Below are positions 1 through 8,946 of a DNA stretch of 64,000 bases, piece after piece (the first letter of the stretch is position 1; every line of letters begins with the position of its first letter). The position numbers and the translations under genes are program-made. Below the pieces are notes generated by a model. It saw nothing but the letters and a program-made list of their open reading frames with translations, did no database searches and had not been told where the DNA came from. The stretch lies in the NCBI RefSeq assembly GCF_900100545.1, contig NZ_FNDP01000015.1:1-64000 (forward strand). The letters are read 5' to 3'. The stretch is from Pseudobutyrivibrio sp. 49 (lineage in GTDB: Bacteria; Bacillota; Clostridia; Lachnospirales; Lachnospiraceae).

Positions 1-161
1 CGCCCCTGATCAGGAGAATATTTATCTCTGACTAAATCATAAATAAAAGACCAATCAATAGCTTTATCTATAATCCTAAGAAGATGATCTTGAGGAACCA
101 AGTCATCAGTACATACAAATTCAATCTGCTTTCTTGCCTTCTCATTCTGTTCTGTAATCAT
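1..161 (-). CDS. IS1182-type transposase, N-terminal fragment (cut by window edge)
   Basis: The first 53 residues of a transposase read from an ATG at 161 leftwards off the window edge. The segment DHLLRIIDKAIDWSFIYD matches the N-terminal region usual in IS1182-group DDE transposases (a DHLLR-x-I-D-x-AIDxSFIYDLV block). An AAGGGG-like sequence just upstream could serve as ribosome binding site. Only the start is visible, so intactness cannot be judged. It sits next to an IS200-like element, which marks this end of the window as a mobile-element cluster. Confidence 0.7.
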   Translation of the reverse strand, partial: MITEQNEKARKQIEFVCTDDLVPQDHLLRIIDKAIDWSFIYDLVRDKYSPDQG

Positions 162-263
162 TATTCTAACCCCTTGTTTTGATAGTATTATTATACCAAA
201 AAAGTAACTAGAACGCTTGTAAAATCAAGGCTTTCTAAGGATTTGGATAATCTAAAAATGAAA

Positions 264-289
264 GAACTGGAGTCCGCAGACTCCAGTTC
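264..289. terminator. Perfect 11-bp stem-loop between the two insertion sequences
   Basis: Arms 264-274 and 279-289 are perfect inverted repeats around a CGCA loop. On the minus strand a T-rich stretch follows, so it may stop transcripts entering the IS1182 transposase or belong to that element's end. Part of the stem sequence (ACTGGAGTC) recurs near 403 and in shortened form near 999. Confidence 0.5.
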
Positions 290-308
290 CTCCTTATTAA
301 AAAGAAAA

Positions 309-371
309 TGTCGCGGCGGAAGCCGCGACACTTTGTCTACACTCTGAAACCACCGGCTTAGCCGGTGGTTT
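309..371. repeat. REP-like hairpin doublet, copy 1
   Basis: Two hairpins in tandem: 309-317 pairs with 322-330 (loop GGAA), then a 16-nt spacer ending in TTTGTCTACACTCTG, then 347-357 pairs with 361-371 (loop TTA). The same spacer and hairpin cores recur at 5376-5460. The second hairpin is probably the right-end hairpin of the adjacent IS200-like element. Confidence 0.7.
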
Positions 372-1057
372 GTTCTAGCCCTATAAGGGCTTGTTACCGG
401 CACTGGAGTCTAAAGACTCATTGAAAGGTCCGCCAGCCGCAACATCATTTACCTACCGAGCCCCTTGGGCTCTACTTATCTGTTTTTGACTACTGGCTCA
501 CCCGTGAACGGGTCAATATACTCTTTGAGTGTCATTTGATTGTACTCTAAGTCTTCTTTTAATTGATTCCTTATGTACTCTTCAATTTTCTTTGCATTCT
601 TTCCTACCGAATCTACATAATATCCTCGGCACCAGAAATGTCTATTCCCATACTTGTACTTTAAATTCGCATGTCTCTCAAATATCATAAGCGTACTCTT
701 ACCTTTTAGATATCCTACAAAACTCGAAACACTCATACTTGGTGGTATTCTAACCAACATATGTACATGATCTGGGCATATTTCAGCTTCAATTATTTCC
801 ACACCTTTTCTCTTACATAATGTACTAAGAATGTTTGCTATATCAGCTTTTAACTGACCATATGCAACCTTTCTCCTATATTTAGGTGCAAAAACTATGT
901 GATACTTACACTCCCACTTTGTGTGTGATAAACTATTCATGTCCATTGGGGACTGCCTCCTTTGCTTTTACTTGGCTGACGAACCATAGTAATTCTAGCA
1001 CTGGAGGTATTTTTCTGTAAGCTGAAGCATTCCTAACCACCCGCAGAGCAGGTGGTT
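347..1057 (-). mobile_element. IS200/IS605-family element, single tnpA
   Basis: A Y1 transposase gene is flanked by imperfect-palindrome hairpins: AAACCACCGGC...GCCGGTGGTTT at 347-371 and AACCACC...GGTGGTT at 1035-1057. Subterminal hairpins rather than inverted terminal repeats are typical of IS200/IS605. No tnpB is present. Exact cleavage sites cannot be fixed from one copy, so the limits are approximate. Confidence 0.75.
476..946 (-). CDS. tnpA: IS200/IS605-family Y1 transposase TnpA
   Basis: A 156-residue HUH/Y1 single-strand transposase. The metal-binding HUH motif is HVHML (about residues 60-64), and the tyrosine region is the RGYYVDSVGKN block (about residues 107-118), followed by the expected helix with KKIEEYIRNQ. 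Length is normal for IS200 TnpA. It acts on folded single-stranded ends at the flanking hairpins. The gene appears intact. The REP-like hairpins near it and at 5.4 kb raise the possibility that it, or a relative, mobilises REP-type sequences. Confidence 0.92.
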   Translation of the reverse strand: MDMNSLSHTKWECKYHIVFAPKYRRKVAYGQLKADIANILSTLCKRKGVEIIEAEICPDHVHMLVRIPPSMSVSSFVGYLKGKSTLMIFERHANLKYKYGNRHFWCRGYYVDSVGKNAKKIEEYIRNQLKEDLEYNQMTLKEYIDPFTGEPVVKNR

Positions 1058-1117
1058 TTATTCATTTTTCAAAGTATCTATTTTATCTAAAATATAAAAA
1101 CTAAGACTTTGAAAAAT

Positions 1118-1130
1118 AGGGCCTTGCCCT
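1118..1130 (-). terminator. Terminator of the LysR gene
   Basis: AGGGC-CTT-GCCCT lies 9 bp past the LysR stop and is followed on the minus strand by ATTTTT. A larger inverted repeat (TTTTTCAAAGT at 1065-1075, ACTTTGAAAAA at 1106-1116) sits just beyond, near the IS200 end. Confidence 0.6.
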
Positions 1131-1139
1131 AACAATAAT

Positions 1140-2039
1140 TTATTTTACTAGCTCCTCCAGTAAACTAATATATTTAACTGTCATTGGGGATGGTTTGATG
1201 GAGGTAGGCAGAATATAGCCTATCTCCATATAATCGTCCACATCTAAAGGCTTGGCAATAATGTTGGAGCCGTTCAATTCTTCACTAATAACACCACTGC
1301 AGATGGTGTATCCGTTTAGACCCACCAGCATATTAAATAGAGTAGCACGATCACAGACAATCAAATCCTTGTCACAATCTAGGGTGCTTAGTATCTCTTC
1401 TGAAAAATAGAAGGAGTTGTGACTTCCCTGTTCATAAGAAAGGCGGGGATAAGGCTTTAAATCCTCAGGTGTAAGTTTTTTCTTTGATGCTAGAGGCGAG
1501 CCTTTGCCAATAAATACATGGGGCTTTGCTTTGAATAAAGGCGTGAAAAATAGTCCATTATCCTTAAGTGTTTTTCGGATTACGGTTTCGTTAAATTTGT
1601 TTAAATACAGTACGCCTACTTCACTTCTAAGATGGGCCACATCATCTATAATGTCAAAAGTCTGGGTTTCTCTCATGTGAAATTCATAGGATTCACCACC
1701 ATATTTTTTTAGTAATTCAACAAATGCTTCCACTACAAATGAATAATGCTGAGAAGAGACACAGAATTTGGTTTTTCGCTTAGTTTGTCCCATATATCTG
1801 TCTTCAATAAGATTTGCCTGCTCTAATATCTGACGGGCATATCCTAGGAATTCTTCACCCTCGTTAGTGATGGTGATTCCCTTTTTGCCTCTGTTAAATA
1901 TGGTGATTCCATATTCTTTTTCTAGCTCTATAATTGCAGTAGTAAGGCTGGGTTGAGCTATATATAGTCTCTTTGCTGCCTCTGTGATATTTCCAATATC
2001 TGCTACTGTCACTGTGTATCTAAGCTGTTTTAATGTCAT
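1140..2039 (-). CDS. LysR-family transcriptional regulator
   Basis: A 299-residue LysR regulator. The N-terminal winged helix-turn-helix is clear (LKQLRYTVTVADIGNITEAA, then IAQPSLTTAIIELEKEYGI), followed by the usual linker helix and a periplasmic-binding-protein-like effector domain. Start: ATG at 2039 with GGAGG at good spacing. It is transcribed divergently from metE, with a LysR-type T-N11-A palindrome in the shared 164-bp gap. That context suggests a MetR-like role controlling metE-metF, which is inference. The effector is not apparent from sequence. Confidence 0.9.
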   Translation of the reverse strand: MTLKQLRYTVTVADIGNITEAAKRLYIAQPSLTTAIIELEKEYGITIFNRGKKGITITNEGEEFLGYARQILEQANLIEDRYMGQTKRKTKFCVSSQHYSFVVEAFVELLKKYGGESYEFHMRETQTFDIIDDVAHLRSEVGVLYLNKFNETVIRKTLKDNGLFFTPLFKAKPHVFIGKGSPLASKKKLTPEDLKPYPRLSYEQGSHNSFYFSEEILSTLDCDKDLIVCDRATLFNMLVGLNGYTICSGVISEELNGSNIIAKPLDVDDYMEIGYILPTSIKPSPMTVKYISLLEELVK

Positions 2040-2094
2040 AGGAACCTCCGTATTTACGAATTAGAAATAGATATTGATAATATAATAGCTTAAA

Positions 2095-2113
2095 CCATAG
2101 AAAATATCTATGG
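2095..2113. promoter_or_regulatory. LysR-type palindrome between lysR and metE
   Basis: CCATAGA-N5-TCTATGG is a perfect 7-5-7 palindrome containing T-N11-A (2098-2110), the classic LysR-family recognition pattern. It lies 56 bp from the lysR start and 90 bp from the metE start, so it can serve both as autoregulatory and as activation site. Confidence 0.7.
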
Positions 2114-2203
2114 ATATAACATAATTTTAAATATTTTACCTATTAATTCTCTAGGTTTATACTTTCAACCAATAAAATAATAAATGAGCAGGAGAAATAA
2201 GTT

Positions 2204-4483
2204 ATGAAAACAGCAGTTATTGGATTTCCAAGAATTGGAAAAGATAGAGAATTAAAATTTACACTGGAAAAATACTTTAAAGGGGAGATAAATCAGGCTG
2301 ACATCTACGGCGAGGCTGACCGCCAAAAGGAGTATGGACTTAACAGCCAGTCAGAGGCTGGAATTGATTTTATTTCATCAAATGATTTTTCATTTTATGA
2401 TGGAGTACTTGATACAGCTGTATTGTTTAACGTGATACCTAAAAGATATGAGAAGCTAGAGCTTTCAGCTATCGACACATATTTTGCAATGGCACGTGGT
2501 TATCAGAAGGGGGACAAAAATGTTAAGGCACTTGCCATGAAAAAATGGTTCAATACAAATTATCACTATATTGTTCCTGAAATAGAAGACGATACAGAGG
2601 TAAGCTTCGTAGGGACAAAGCCACTGGATGAATATGAAAATGCTCTTTTAAAGGGGATTTCAACCAAGACAGCTATTGTAGGACCATTTACATTTTTAAA
2701 GCTGCTTAAGTATACAGGAACAAAGTGCTTTGAGGATTACATTGATATTTTTACAGAGGAATATATTAAGCTCATAACAGCACTTGATGAAAAAAATGTA
2801 GAGTGGTTACAGCTTGATGAGCCTTGGCTGGTTAAGGATATTGATGAAGGGGAGAAGGCAATTTTTACTAAGATTTACAATAAAATTCTTTCGAATAAAA
2901 AATCAGTAAAAGTATTGCTACAAACATATTTTGGGGATGTAAGAGATGTTTACAATGAAATCGCTGAGTTAGATTTTGATGGTATTGGTCTGGATTTTGT
3001 AGAAAGTAAAGAGACACTTTCACTTGTGCAGAAAAATGGTTTTCCAAAGGACAAAATTCTTTTCGCTGGTCTTGTAAATGGAAAAAATATTTGGAAGAAC
3101 AATTATGCTAATACTCTTCAGGTGCTTAATGAACTAAAGGAAGCTGGTGTAAAACAGATAGTCATCAGCACATCGTGTTCATTACTTCATGTGCCTTATA
3201 CACTTGAGAACGAAACAGAGCTTTCTTCTGATTACACAAAGCATTTTGCTTTTGCTAAGGAGAAGCTTAAGGAGCTTAAGGAACTGGCCGAATTATTTGA
3301 AACAGAGGATTATGAATCAACTGAAGTATTCAAGCAGAATAAAGAGCTTTTTAGAAACAGAAAGGATAGCTTTAACAAAGAAGTTAAGGATAGAGTTAAG
3401 GCTATTAAGGATGAGGATTATGTCAGACTTCCTGAATTTAATGTAAGAGAAAAGCTTCAAAAGGAATTACTAAAGCTTCCTGAATTTCCAACTACAACAA
3501 TCGGTTCATTCCCACAGACGCAAGATGTCAGAAGAAACAGGCTGATGTACAGAAAGGGCGAGATTAGCAGGGATGAGTACATCGATTTCAACAAGAAAAA
3601 GATTGCCGAGTGTATTGCCCTCCAGGAAGAAATAGGACTTGACGTACTGGTTCATGGTGAGTTTGAACGAAATGATATGGTTGAATATTTCGGAGAGCAT
3701 TTAGATGGATACGTATTTACGAAGAAAGCATGGGTTCAATCCTATGGTACAAGATGCGTCAAGCCACCAATTATCTGGGGAGATGTATCCAGAAAAGAAG
3801 CTATCACTGTACATTGGTCAAAGTTTGCTAATAGTTGTACCCCAAAGCCTGTTAAAGGAATGCTTACAGGCCCTGTAACTATTTTGAACTGGTCATTCCC
3901 TAGAGAAGATATTTCTATCAAGGAAAGCACACTTCAAATCGCATTGGCAATTCGTGATGAGGTACTTGATTTGGAGGCGAATGGAATAGGTATTATCCAA
4001 ATCGATGAAGCAGCACTTAGGGAAAAACTACCACTCAGAAAGTCAGATTGGTACAGCCAGTATTTGGATTGGGCGATTCCATCCTTTAGACTTGTTACAA
4101 GTGGGGTGAAGCCTGAAACACAGATTCATACTCACATGTGCTATAGCGAATTTACAGATATTATTCCAGCAATAGATGCAATGGATGCAGATGTTATTAC
4201 CTTTGAGGCATCGAGATCTGATCTTCAGATTCTAGATTCATTAAAGAAATTCAATTTCAAGACAGAAGTTGGTCCAGGTGTGTACGATATACACAGCCCT
4301 CGAGTGCCTTCAGTAGAGGAAATCGTAACAGCACTTTCGAAGATGCGCCAAAAGGTATCTGATGACAAATTATGGGTTAACCCAGATTGTGGCTTAAAGA
4401 CAAGAGGCGATAATGAAACAAAAGCCAGCCTTATAAACTTAGTTGAAGCTACAAGACAATTAAGAGGAGAAAAAATTTCGTAA
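2204..4483 (+). CDS. metE: Cobalamin-independent methionine synthase
   Basis: A 759-residue 5-methyltetrahydropteroyltriglutamate-homocysteine methyltransferase, the last step of methionine synthesis without B12. The N-terminal half has MKTAVIGFPRIGKDRELKF. The catalytic C-terminal barrel opens at TTIGSFPQTQDVRRNR. Zinc ligands are visible in HTHMCYSEF (His and Cys) and in WVNPDCGLKTRG (Cys). Length is standard. AGGAG lies 9 bp before the ATG. metF follows after two bases, so the two form an operon supplying and using methyl-THF. An in-frame CGTATTTACG motif lies at 3712-3721. Confidence 0.97.
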   Translation: MKTAVIGFPRIGKDRELKFTLEKYFKGEINQADIYGEADRQKEYGLNSQSEAGIDFISSNDFSFYDGVLDTAVLFNVIPKRYEKLELSAIDTYFAMARGYQKGDKNVKALAMKKWFNTNYHYIVPEIEDDTEVSFVGTKPLDEYENALLKGISTKTAIVGPFTFLKLLKYTGTKCFEDYIDIFTEEYIKLITALDEKNVEWLQLDEPWLVKDIDEGEKAIFTKIYNKILSNKKSVKVLLQTYFGDVRDVYNEIAELDFDGIGLDFVESKETLSLVQKNGFPKDKILFAGLVNGKNIWKNNYANTLQVLNELKEAGVKQIVISTSCSLLHVPYTLENETELSSDYTKHFAFAKEKLKELKELAELFETEDYESTEVFKQNKELFRNRKDSFNKEVKDRVKAIKDEDYVRLPEFNVREKLQKELLKLPEFPTTTIGSFPQTQDVRRNRLMYRKGEISRDEYIDFNKKKIAECIALQEEIGLDVLVHGEFERNDMVEYFGEHLDGYVFTKKAWVQSYGTRCVKPPIIWGDVSRKEAITVHWSKFANSCTPKPVKGMLTGPVTILNWSFPREDISIKESTLQIALAIRDEVLDLEANGIGIIQIDEAALREKLPLRKSDWYSQYLDWAIPSFRLVTSGVKPETQIHTHMCYSEFTDIIPAIDAMDADVITFEASRSDLQILDSLKKFNFKTEVGPGVYDIHSPRVPSVEEIVTALSKMRQKVSDDKLWVNPDCGLKTRGDNETKASLINLVEATRQLRGEKIS

Positions 4484-4485
4484 TA

Positions 4486-5346
4486 ATGAAGATTTCAGAG
4501 TTGTATAAAAAGGATAGAAGAACACTATCCTTTGAAATATTTCCACCAAAGAGAGAGGAAAACCTAAAAAATATAGATGAAACACTTTCTGTTTTATGTG
4601 AACTAAAGCCAGATTTTATCAGTGTAACTTTTGGCGCTGGCGGTAGCGCAAATTCAAACAATACAATAGCTATAGCTAAGAAAATAAAGAACGATTATGG
4701 CATTGAACCTGTAGTACATCTAACCTGTCTTAGCTATGATAAGCATGAAATTGACGAATTTGCAAAGATACTTGAATACGAGGGGATAGAAAATATCCTA
4801 GCCTTAAGAGGAGATAAAAACGAAAGGCTTGTTGCTAAGGAGGATTTCAAACATTCAACAGACTTGATATCCTACCTTAAGCATAATCATGATTTCTGCT
4901 TCTTAGGTGCCTGCTATCCTGAACTTCATCCAGAATCCACTGGTATTGCCGGGGAGCTTAGTGGTATAAAATCCAAAGTGGATGCAGGCGCGGAAGTGTT
5001 GTTGTCTCAGCTATTTTTTGAAAATGAGGCTTTTTATAAATACAATGAAAGATGTAAGAATGCAGATATTAATATCCCAATGATTCCAGGAATTATGCCA
5101 GTTATTAATGCAGCTCAGATTAAGAGAATGGTAAGCCTGTGCAATGCTTCATTTCCAGAGCGATTCCAAAGGATAATAAGCAAATATGAAAATAACAAAG
5201 AAGCATTGTTTGATGCAGGAATGTCTTATGCCTTAAGTCAGGTGATTGATTTGTTGGTTAATGACATTAATGGAATTCATTTATATACCATGAATAATCC
5301 TCGTGTTGCCAGAAGGATTTGCGAGGGGATAAAAAATATAATCTAA
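4486..5346 (+). CDS. metF: Methylenetetrahydrofolate reductase
   Basis: A 286-residue MetF, reducing 5,10-methylene-THF to 5-methyl-THF, the methyl donor for metE just upstream. Family hallmarks are SFEIFPPKREENLKNI at the N terminus, SVTFGAGGS, and the ALRGD motif (LALRGDKNE). The ATG follows the metE stop by two bases, implying translational coupling. A simple hairpin terminator follows. Length is normal for the bacterial enzyme. Confidence 0.96.
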   Translation: MKISELYKKDRRTLSFEIFPPKREENLKNIDETLSVLCELKPDFISVTFGAGGSANSNNTIAIAKKIKNDYGIEPVVHLTCLSYDKHEIDEFAKILEYEGIENILALRGDKNERLVAKEDFKHSTDLISYLKHNHDFCFLGACYPELHPESTGIAGELSGIKSKVDAGAEVLLSQLFFENEAFYKYNERCKNADINIPMIPGIMPVINAAQIKRMVSLCNASFPERFQRIISKYENNKEALFDAGMSYALSQVIDLLVNDINGIHLYTMNNPRVARRICEGIKNII

Positions 5347-5353
5347 TAGAAAA

Positions 5354-5373
5354 ATGCCCTCTTTCGAGGGCAT
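5354..5373 (+). terminator. Hairpin after metF
   Basis: ATGCCCTC-TTTC-GAGGGCAT is a perfect 8-bp stem with a tetraloop 7 bp past the metF stop. No long T-run follows, and a REP-like doublet begins immediately after it. Confidence 0.65.
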
Positions 5374-5375
5374 AT

Positions 5376-5460
5376 CAGAGTGTAGACAAAGTGTCGCGGC
5401 TTCCGCCGCGACATTTTGTCTACACTCTGACAAGACCACCGGCTAAACCCGGTGGTCTTG
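5376..5460. repeat. REP-like hairpin doublet, copy 2
   Basis: Two strong hairpins back to back: 25-nt arms 5376-5400 and 5405-5429 with one mismatch around TTCC, then 5430-5442 with 5449-5461 (13-bp arms). The cores and the TTTGTCTACACTCTG segment match the doublet at 309-371 beside the IS200 element, but no transposase gene is here. It fills the gap between convergent metF and the ABC ATPase gene and may terminate both. Confidence 0.75.
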
Positions 5461-5464
5461 TACT

Positions 5465-7111
5465 TTAGATTTCAATACTTCCTGCACAGATAAGTCTGCC
5501 AGATTTTCTATCAAACAGCAGTATATCTTTTCCTGCAATATTTATTTTTTCCTTTTGTCCAATCTGGTAAATAACTCCACCAAAAATCACACTTGTGAGA
5601 AGATATTCGCCTATACGAAGTTTAAGAGTAGATTCCATTCCAGTAGGCATAGCACCATAAATTTCTGTATCAACCGAACCTTTGTCATCAATATTTATTG
5701 CCTCTGGTCTGATACCAAGAACGAAATCCTCATCTGTGATTACAGGGTCTTCAAGGATGCTATCATCAATCTCTTCTACTCTCTGAACGTGATATCTGAA
5801 TACCTCATCCTTATTACTCTTTTCTACAGCACCCTTCTTAGATAGACGAACCCTCTCAGCCTCAGCTTTTTCAGCAAAGCTTTGGTCTCTTACATGTCTC
5901 CATGCGTTCATATCAAGAGGATATTCTGGTGTAAACTTTGCTTTGATATCTCCTATTATAGTAAGGCTAAGACTTCCATCTGCTTCCTGTATTCCCTTAG
6001 CGTCTACAAAATTCATAGATGGATTTCCTACGAAATCAGCAACAAATAAATTTGATGGACGGTTATAAACAGTAAGCGGTGGTGCGTACTGCTGCAGTAC
6101 ACCGTTGTTTACAAGGCAAATCTTTGTAGCAAGAGTCATGGCCTCCATCTGATCGTGGGTAACATATACAAAGGTACTACCTGTTTCAAGGTGAAGTCTC
6201 TGAAGCTCATATCTCATTTCAAGACGAAGCTTGGCATCAAGGTTTGAAAGTGGCTCATCCATGAAAAGAACCTGTGGTTCTGGAGCAAGAGTACGGGCGA
6301 TAGCAACTCTCTGCTGCTGACCACCTGAAAGCTCTGCTGGATATCTATCCATGAACATTCCAATTTTTACAATTCTTGAGCAGGCTCTCACTCTGGAATC
6401 AATTTCTTCCTTTGTAAGCTTTCTCTTTGAGACAACTATTTTTCCATCCTTTAATACTTCGAACTTTTCATTCAAGCTCTTACCCTCTGATGCAAGGTTC
6501 TTCTTGATAGTCTCCAGCTCACCCTCATATTTTAGAACAAAATTTGAAGCGGTTTCATCAGCATTTGAAGCGGTATGAACTCCAAGTCCCATCAATTCTT
6601 TTGCTGAATAAATTGACATTGTATAAGTATCAATAAGCTTTACCAGAGCTTTGTTGTCATCCAGCTTTCCGTTTTTATCACGACACTCTTCTACAACCTC
6701 TTTTATTTTTGCTCCTGATTTAAGAGCTCTAAGAATATCTGAAATCTGCTTAGCCTTTACATCAACATTAGGCATTTCCTCATCAATATTTTTTAGACCG
6801 AAAGAGATATTTTCATAAACAGTCATGTTTGGCCAAAGAGCATAATTCTGAAAAAGGAAGCCTACCTTTCTCTTATTGGCTGGAACATTGATTCCAGCAT
6901 TGCTATCAAATACTACTTTGTCACCGATTGTGATGCGTCCCTCTGTAGGAGTTTCAAGACCAGCTATCATTCTAAGAATTGTAGTCTTTCCACAACCTGA
7001 TGGTCCAAGCAATGTTATAAATGAATTGTCAGGGATATCAAGGCTAACATTATCTACACCGAAAAACTTTCCCCAACGCTTTGTTATATTCTCCAATTTG
7101 ATTTCTGGCAT
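5465..7111 (-). CDS. ABC transporter ATP-binding protein with large insertion
   Basis: An importer ATPase of the CUT1/iron type. Counting from the ATG at 7111 (GGAGG 8 bp upstream; the longer frame begins with TTG), Walker A is GPSGCGKT at 36-43, Q-loop Q88, signature LSGGQ 261-265, Walker B VLFMDE 281-286 and switch His 319. A TOBE-like C-terminal region runs from about 345 to 548. Between Q-loop and signature there are about 170 residues where some 50-60 are usual: an extra segment of roughly 120 residues (about 109-230), charged and helical-looking. It ends one base before the permease gene ends, in one operon. Confidence 0.9.
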   Translation of the reverse strand: MPEIKLENITKRWGKFFGVDNVSLDIPDNSFITLLGPSGCGKTTILRMIAGLETPTEGRITIGDKVVFDSNAGINVPANKRKVGFLFQNYALWPNMTVYENISFGLKNIDEEMPNVDVKAKQISDILRALKSGAKIKEVVEECRDKNGKLDDNKALVKLIDTYTMSIYSAKELMGLGVHTASNADETASNFVLKYEGELETIKKNLASEGKSLNEKFEVLKDGKIVVSKRKLTKEEIDSRVRACSRIVKIGMFMDRYPAELSGGQQQRVAIARTLAPEPQVLFMDEPLSNLDAKLRLEMRYELQRLHLETGSTFVYVTHDQMEAMTLATKICLVNNGVLQQYAPPLTVYNRPSNLFVADFVGNPSMNFVDAKGIQEADGSLSLTIIGDIKAKFTPEYPLDMNAWRHVRDQSFAEKAEAERVRLSKKGAVEKSNKDEVFRYHVQRVEEIDDSILEDPVITDEDFVLGIRPEAINIDDKGSVDTEIYGAMPTGMESTLKLRIGEYLLTSVIFGGVIYQIGQKEKINIAGKDILLFDRKSGRLICAGSIEI

Positions 7112-7112
7112 T

Positions 7113-8927
7113 TTACTTTCCTCCAATTCCGCTGTCGAGGCTAGCTCCAGTCAGCTTGTTTACCAATGTATTAAAAATAAGAATTGTAACAATCAAAATC
7201 AGGTTGATTGCACTTGAGAATGCATATAATCCCATCTCATCAAAGTAATCAAGCGTTGTTGATAAAATAAATCCCTGAGTACAAAGAAGAAGGAATAATG
7301 ATAATTCTCTTAAGCAGGTCATAAACGGAAGAAGATATCCACTTATGATTGATGATTTCTGGATAGGAATGATAATCTTTACCATTCTCTTTACCCATGA
7401 TGCATTCTGTATAAGAGCTGCTTCCTCAAGCTCATTACTAATCTGAAGCATTGAGTTAAGTGAGCTTCTTGATGCAAATGGAATGTACTTTACAACACCT
7501 GCAAGAATAAGAAGTGTGTAAGTATTGAAAAGGTTAATCTTCTCATTTGAAAAAAGAATGAAGAAGGCGGCACCTACGGCAATTGAAGGCATTAGGTATG
7601 GAAGGAACGCTACATTATTGACATAATTTGCCCACTTGCTTCTTCTATTCTTTGCTACCGCATATCCGATAAGTGTTCCGATTGTTCCTGCAATCAAAGC
7701 ACAGATTACAGCAAGTAAAAGTGTTCCAAAGAACGCATGCCAAATTGTGTTGTTGTATATAATACCTGGCTGGCCGTACATACCATTTTCTGTGATATTC
7801 TCGTTTGTAACCCACCACTTAGTTGTCAGGTGTGCTAAGTTTCCTGTGTACAGGAAACTGTAGTCACCTGGGTTAGGAAGGAAGGTTTCAAGTGCAAACA
7901 AAAGAATTGGCCAAATACTTGTAAAAAACGTAATTACGATAAAGATAATTCCTACTACGTATTTACCAGCCTTACCGATTGTAAGCTTTGTAAGCTGTCC
8001 TGATTTACCAGTAACTGTTGTGTAGTTCTTTCTACTTTTTAAACTCATCTGGTTCATTCCAAGAATCAGCACACCAAAAATCATCATGATGATTGCAAGA
8101 ATTGATGCCTCGCCAGTGTACATACTGTTCATGGAAATGTACTTTGTAGAAAGAGTTGTAAGATTCAAATAATGTGGAACTGGATAGCTTCCCATTGCAC
8201 TACCAAATACCAAAAGTATTGTAGAAAGGATAGCTGGCTTAATCATTGGAAGGGTAACCTTTCTCATAATTTTCCACTTTGGAGTATCAAGAATGGTTGC
8301 TGCCTCCTCGAGATTAGCATCCATGTTTTTGAAAATTCCACCGATTAAAATATAAGCAAATGGTGCATAGTGAAGACCTAAAACCATTGCACTTGGGAAT
8401 ACTCCCTGGCACCACCAGTTCGGAAAATATATATGAAAAATTGCTGCTAATAATCCATCTGAAGTTCCTGTAACCTTGTTACTATAGAACATGTGCTGCC
8501 ATACAACAGCCAGTGTCCACTGAGGCATGATGTATGGAAAAATGAAAATTGAGCTTAAATATTTCTTGAATTTCATGTCTGTACGGGTTACAAGGAACGC
8601 AAACAGACCACCAAACAATATCGAAATAATACAAGTTAAAACTGAAAGAATTACTGTATTTAAAAGTGGAATCCAAAGATTTGTTTTTGCCAGACGGCTT
8701 GTAAACAAATCAACGTAATTAACAATTGTATATCCAGTCACACGACCTGTAAGATGCTGGTCGATAGTACCTGGATGAATCTTTAATGTATCCTGAACAA
8801 TGGCAACGATTGGTGCCACAGTAGAAAAAGTCAAAACTATTCCAAACAACAAAAGAATTATATTTTGAGGTTGGGAGAACCATGTTTTGACCTTATTTGT
8901 GACAATAGCTTTTCTATTAGGTGTCAT
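7113..8927 (-). CDS. ABC transporter permease, fused double-domain (FbpB type)
   Basis: A 604-residue membrane protein with about 12 hydrophobic segments, built as two tandem binding-protein-dependent permease domains. The EAA loops read EEAATILDTPKWKIMRKVTLP in the first half and EEAALIQNASWVKRMVKIIIP in the second. Fused permeases are typical of Fe3+, phosphonate and some sugar-phosphate importers. AAGGAG precedes the ATG. It lies between the lipoprotein and ATPase genes. The substrate is unknown. The nearby GH31 enzyme suggests a sugar, the permease type an anion or iron. Confidence 0.9.
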   Translation of the reverse strand: MTPNRKAIVTNKVKTWFSQPQNIILLLFGIVLTFSTVAPIVAIVQDTLKIHPGTIDQHLTGRVTGYTIVNYVDLFTSRLAKTNLWIPLLNTVILSVLTCIISILFGGLFAFLVTRTDMKFKKYLSSIFIFPYIMPQWTLAVVWQHMFYSNKVTGTSDGLLAAIFHIYFPNWWCQGVFPSAMVLGLHYAPFAYILIGGIFKNMDANLEEAATILDTPKWKIMRKVTLPMIKPAILSTILLVFGSAMGSYPVPHYLNLTTLSTKYISMNSMYTGEASILAIIMMIFGVLILGMNQMSLKSRKNYTTVTGKSGQLTKLTIGKAGKYVVGIIFIVITFFTSIWPILLFALETFLPNPGDYSFLYTGNLAHLTTKWWVTNENITENGMYGQPGIIYNNTIWHAFFGTLLLAVICALIAGTIGTLIGYAVAKNRRSKWANYVNNVAFLPYLMPSIAVGAAFFILFSNEKINLFNTYTLLILAGVVKYIPFASRSSLNSMLQISNELEEAALIQNASWVKRMVKIIIPIQKSSIISGYLLPFMTCLRELSLFLLLCTQGFILSTTLDYFDEMGLYAFSSAINLILIVTILIFNTLVNKLTGASLDSGIGGK

Positions 8928-8946
8928 ACTTTATTCTCCTTAAAAG

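Noticed and set aside
191-403. A 70-residue minus-strand frame
   Set aside because: It runs through hairpins and REP-like DNA, with no ribosome site and no protein similarity I can see.
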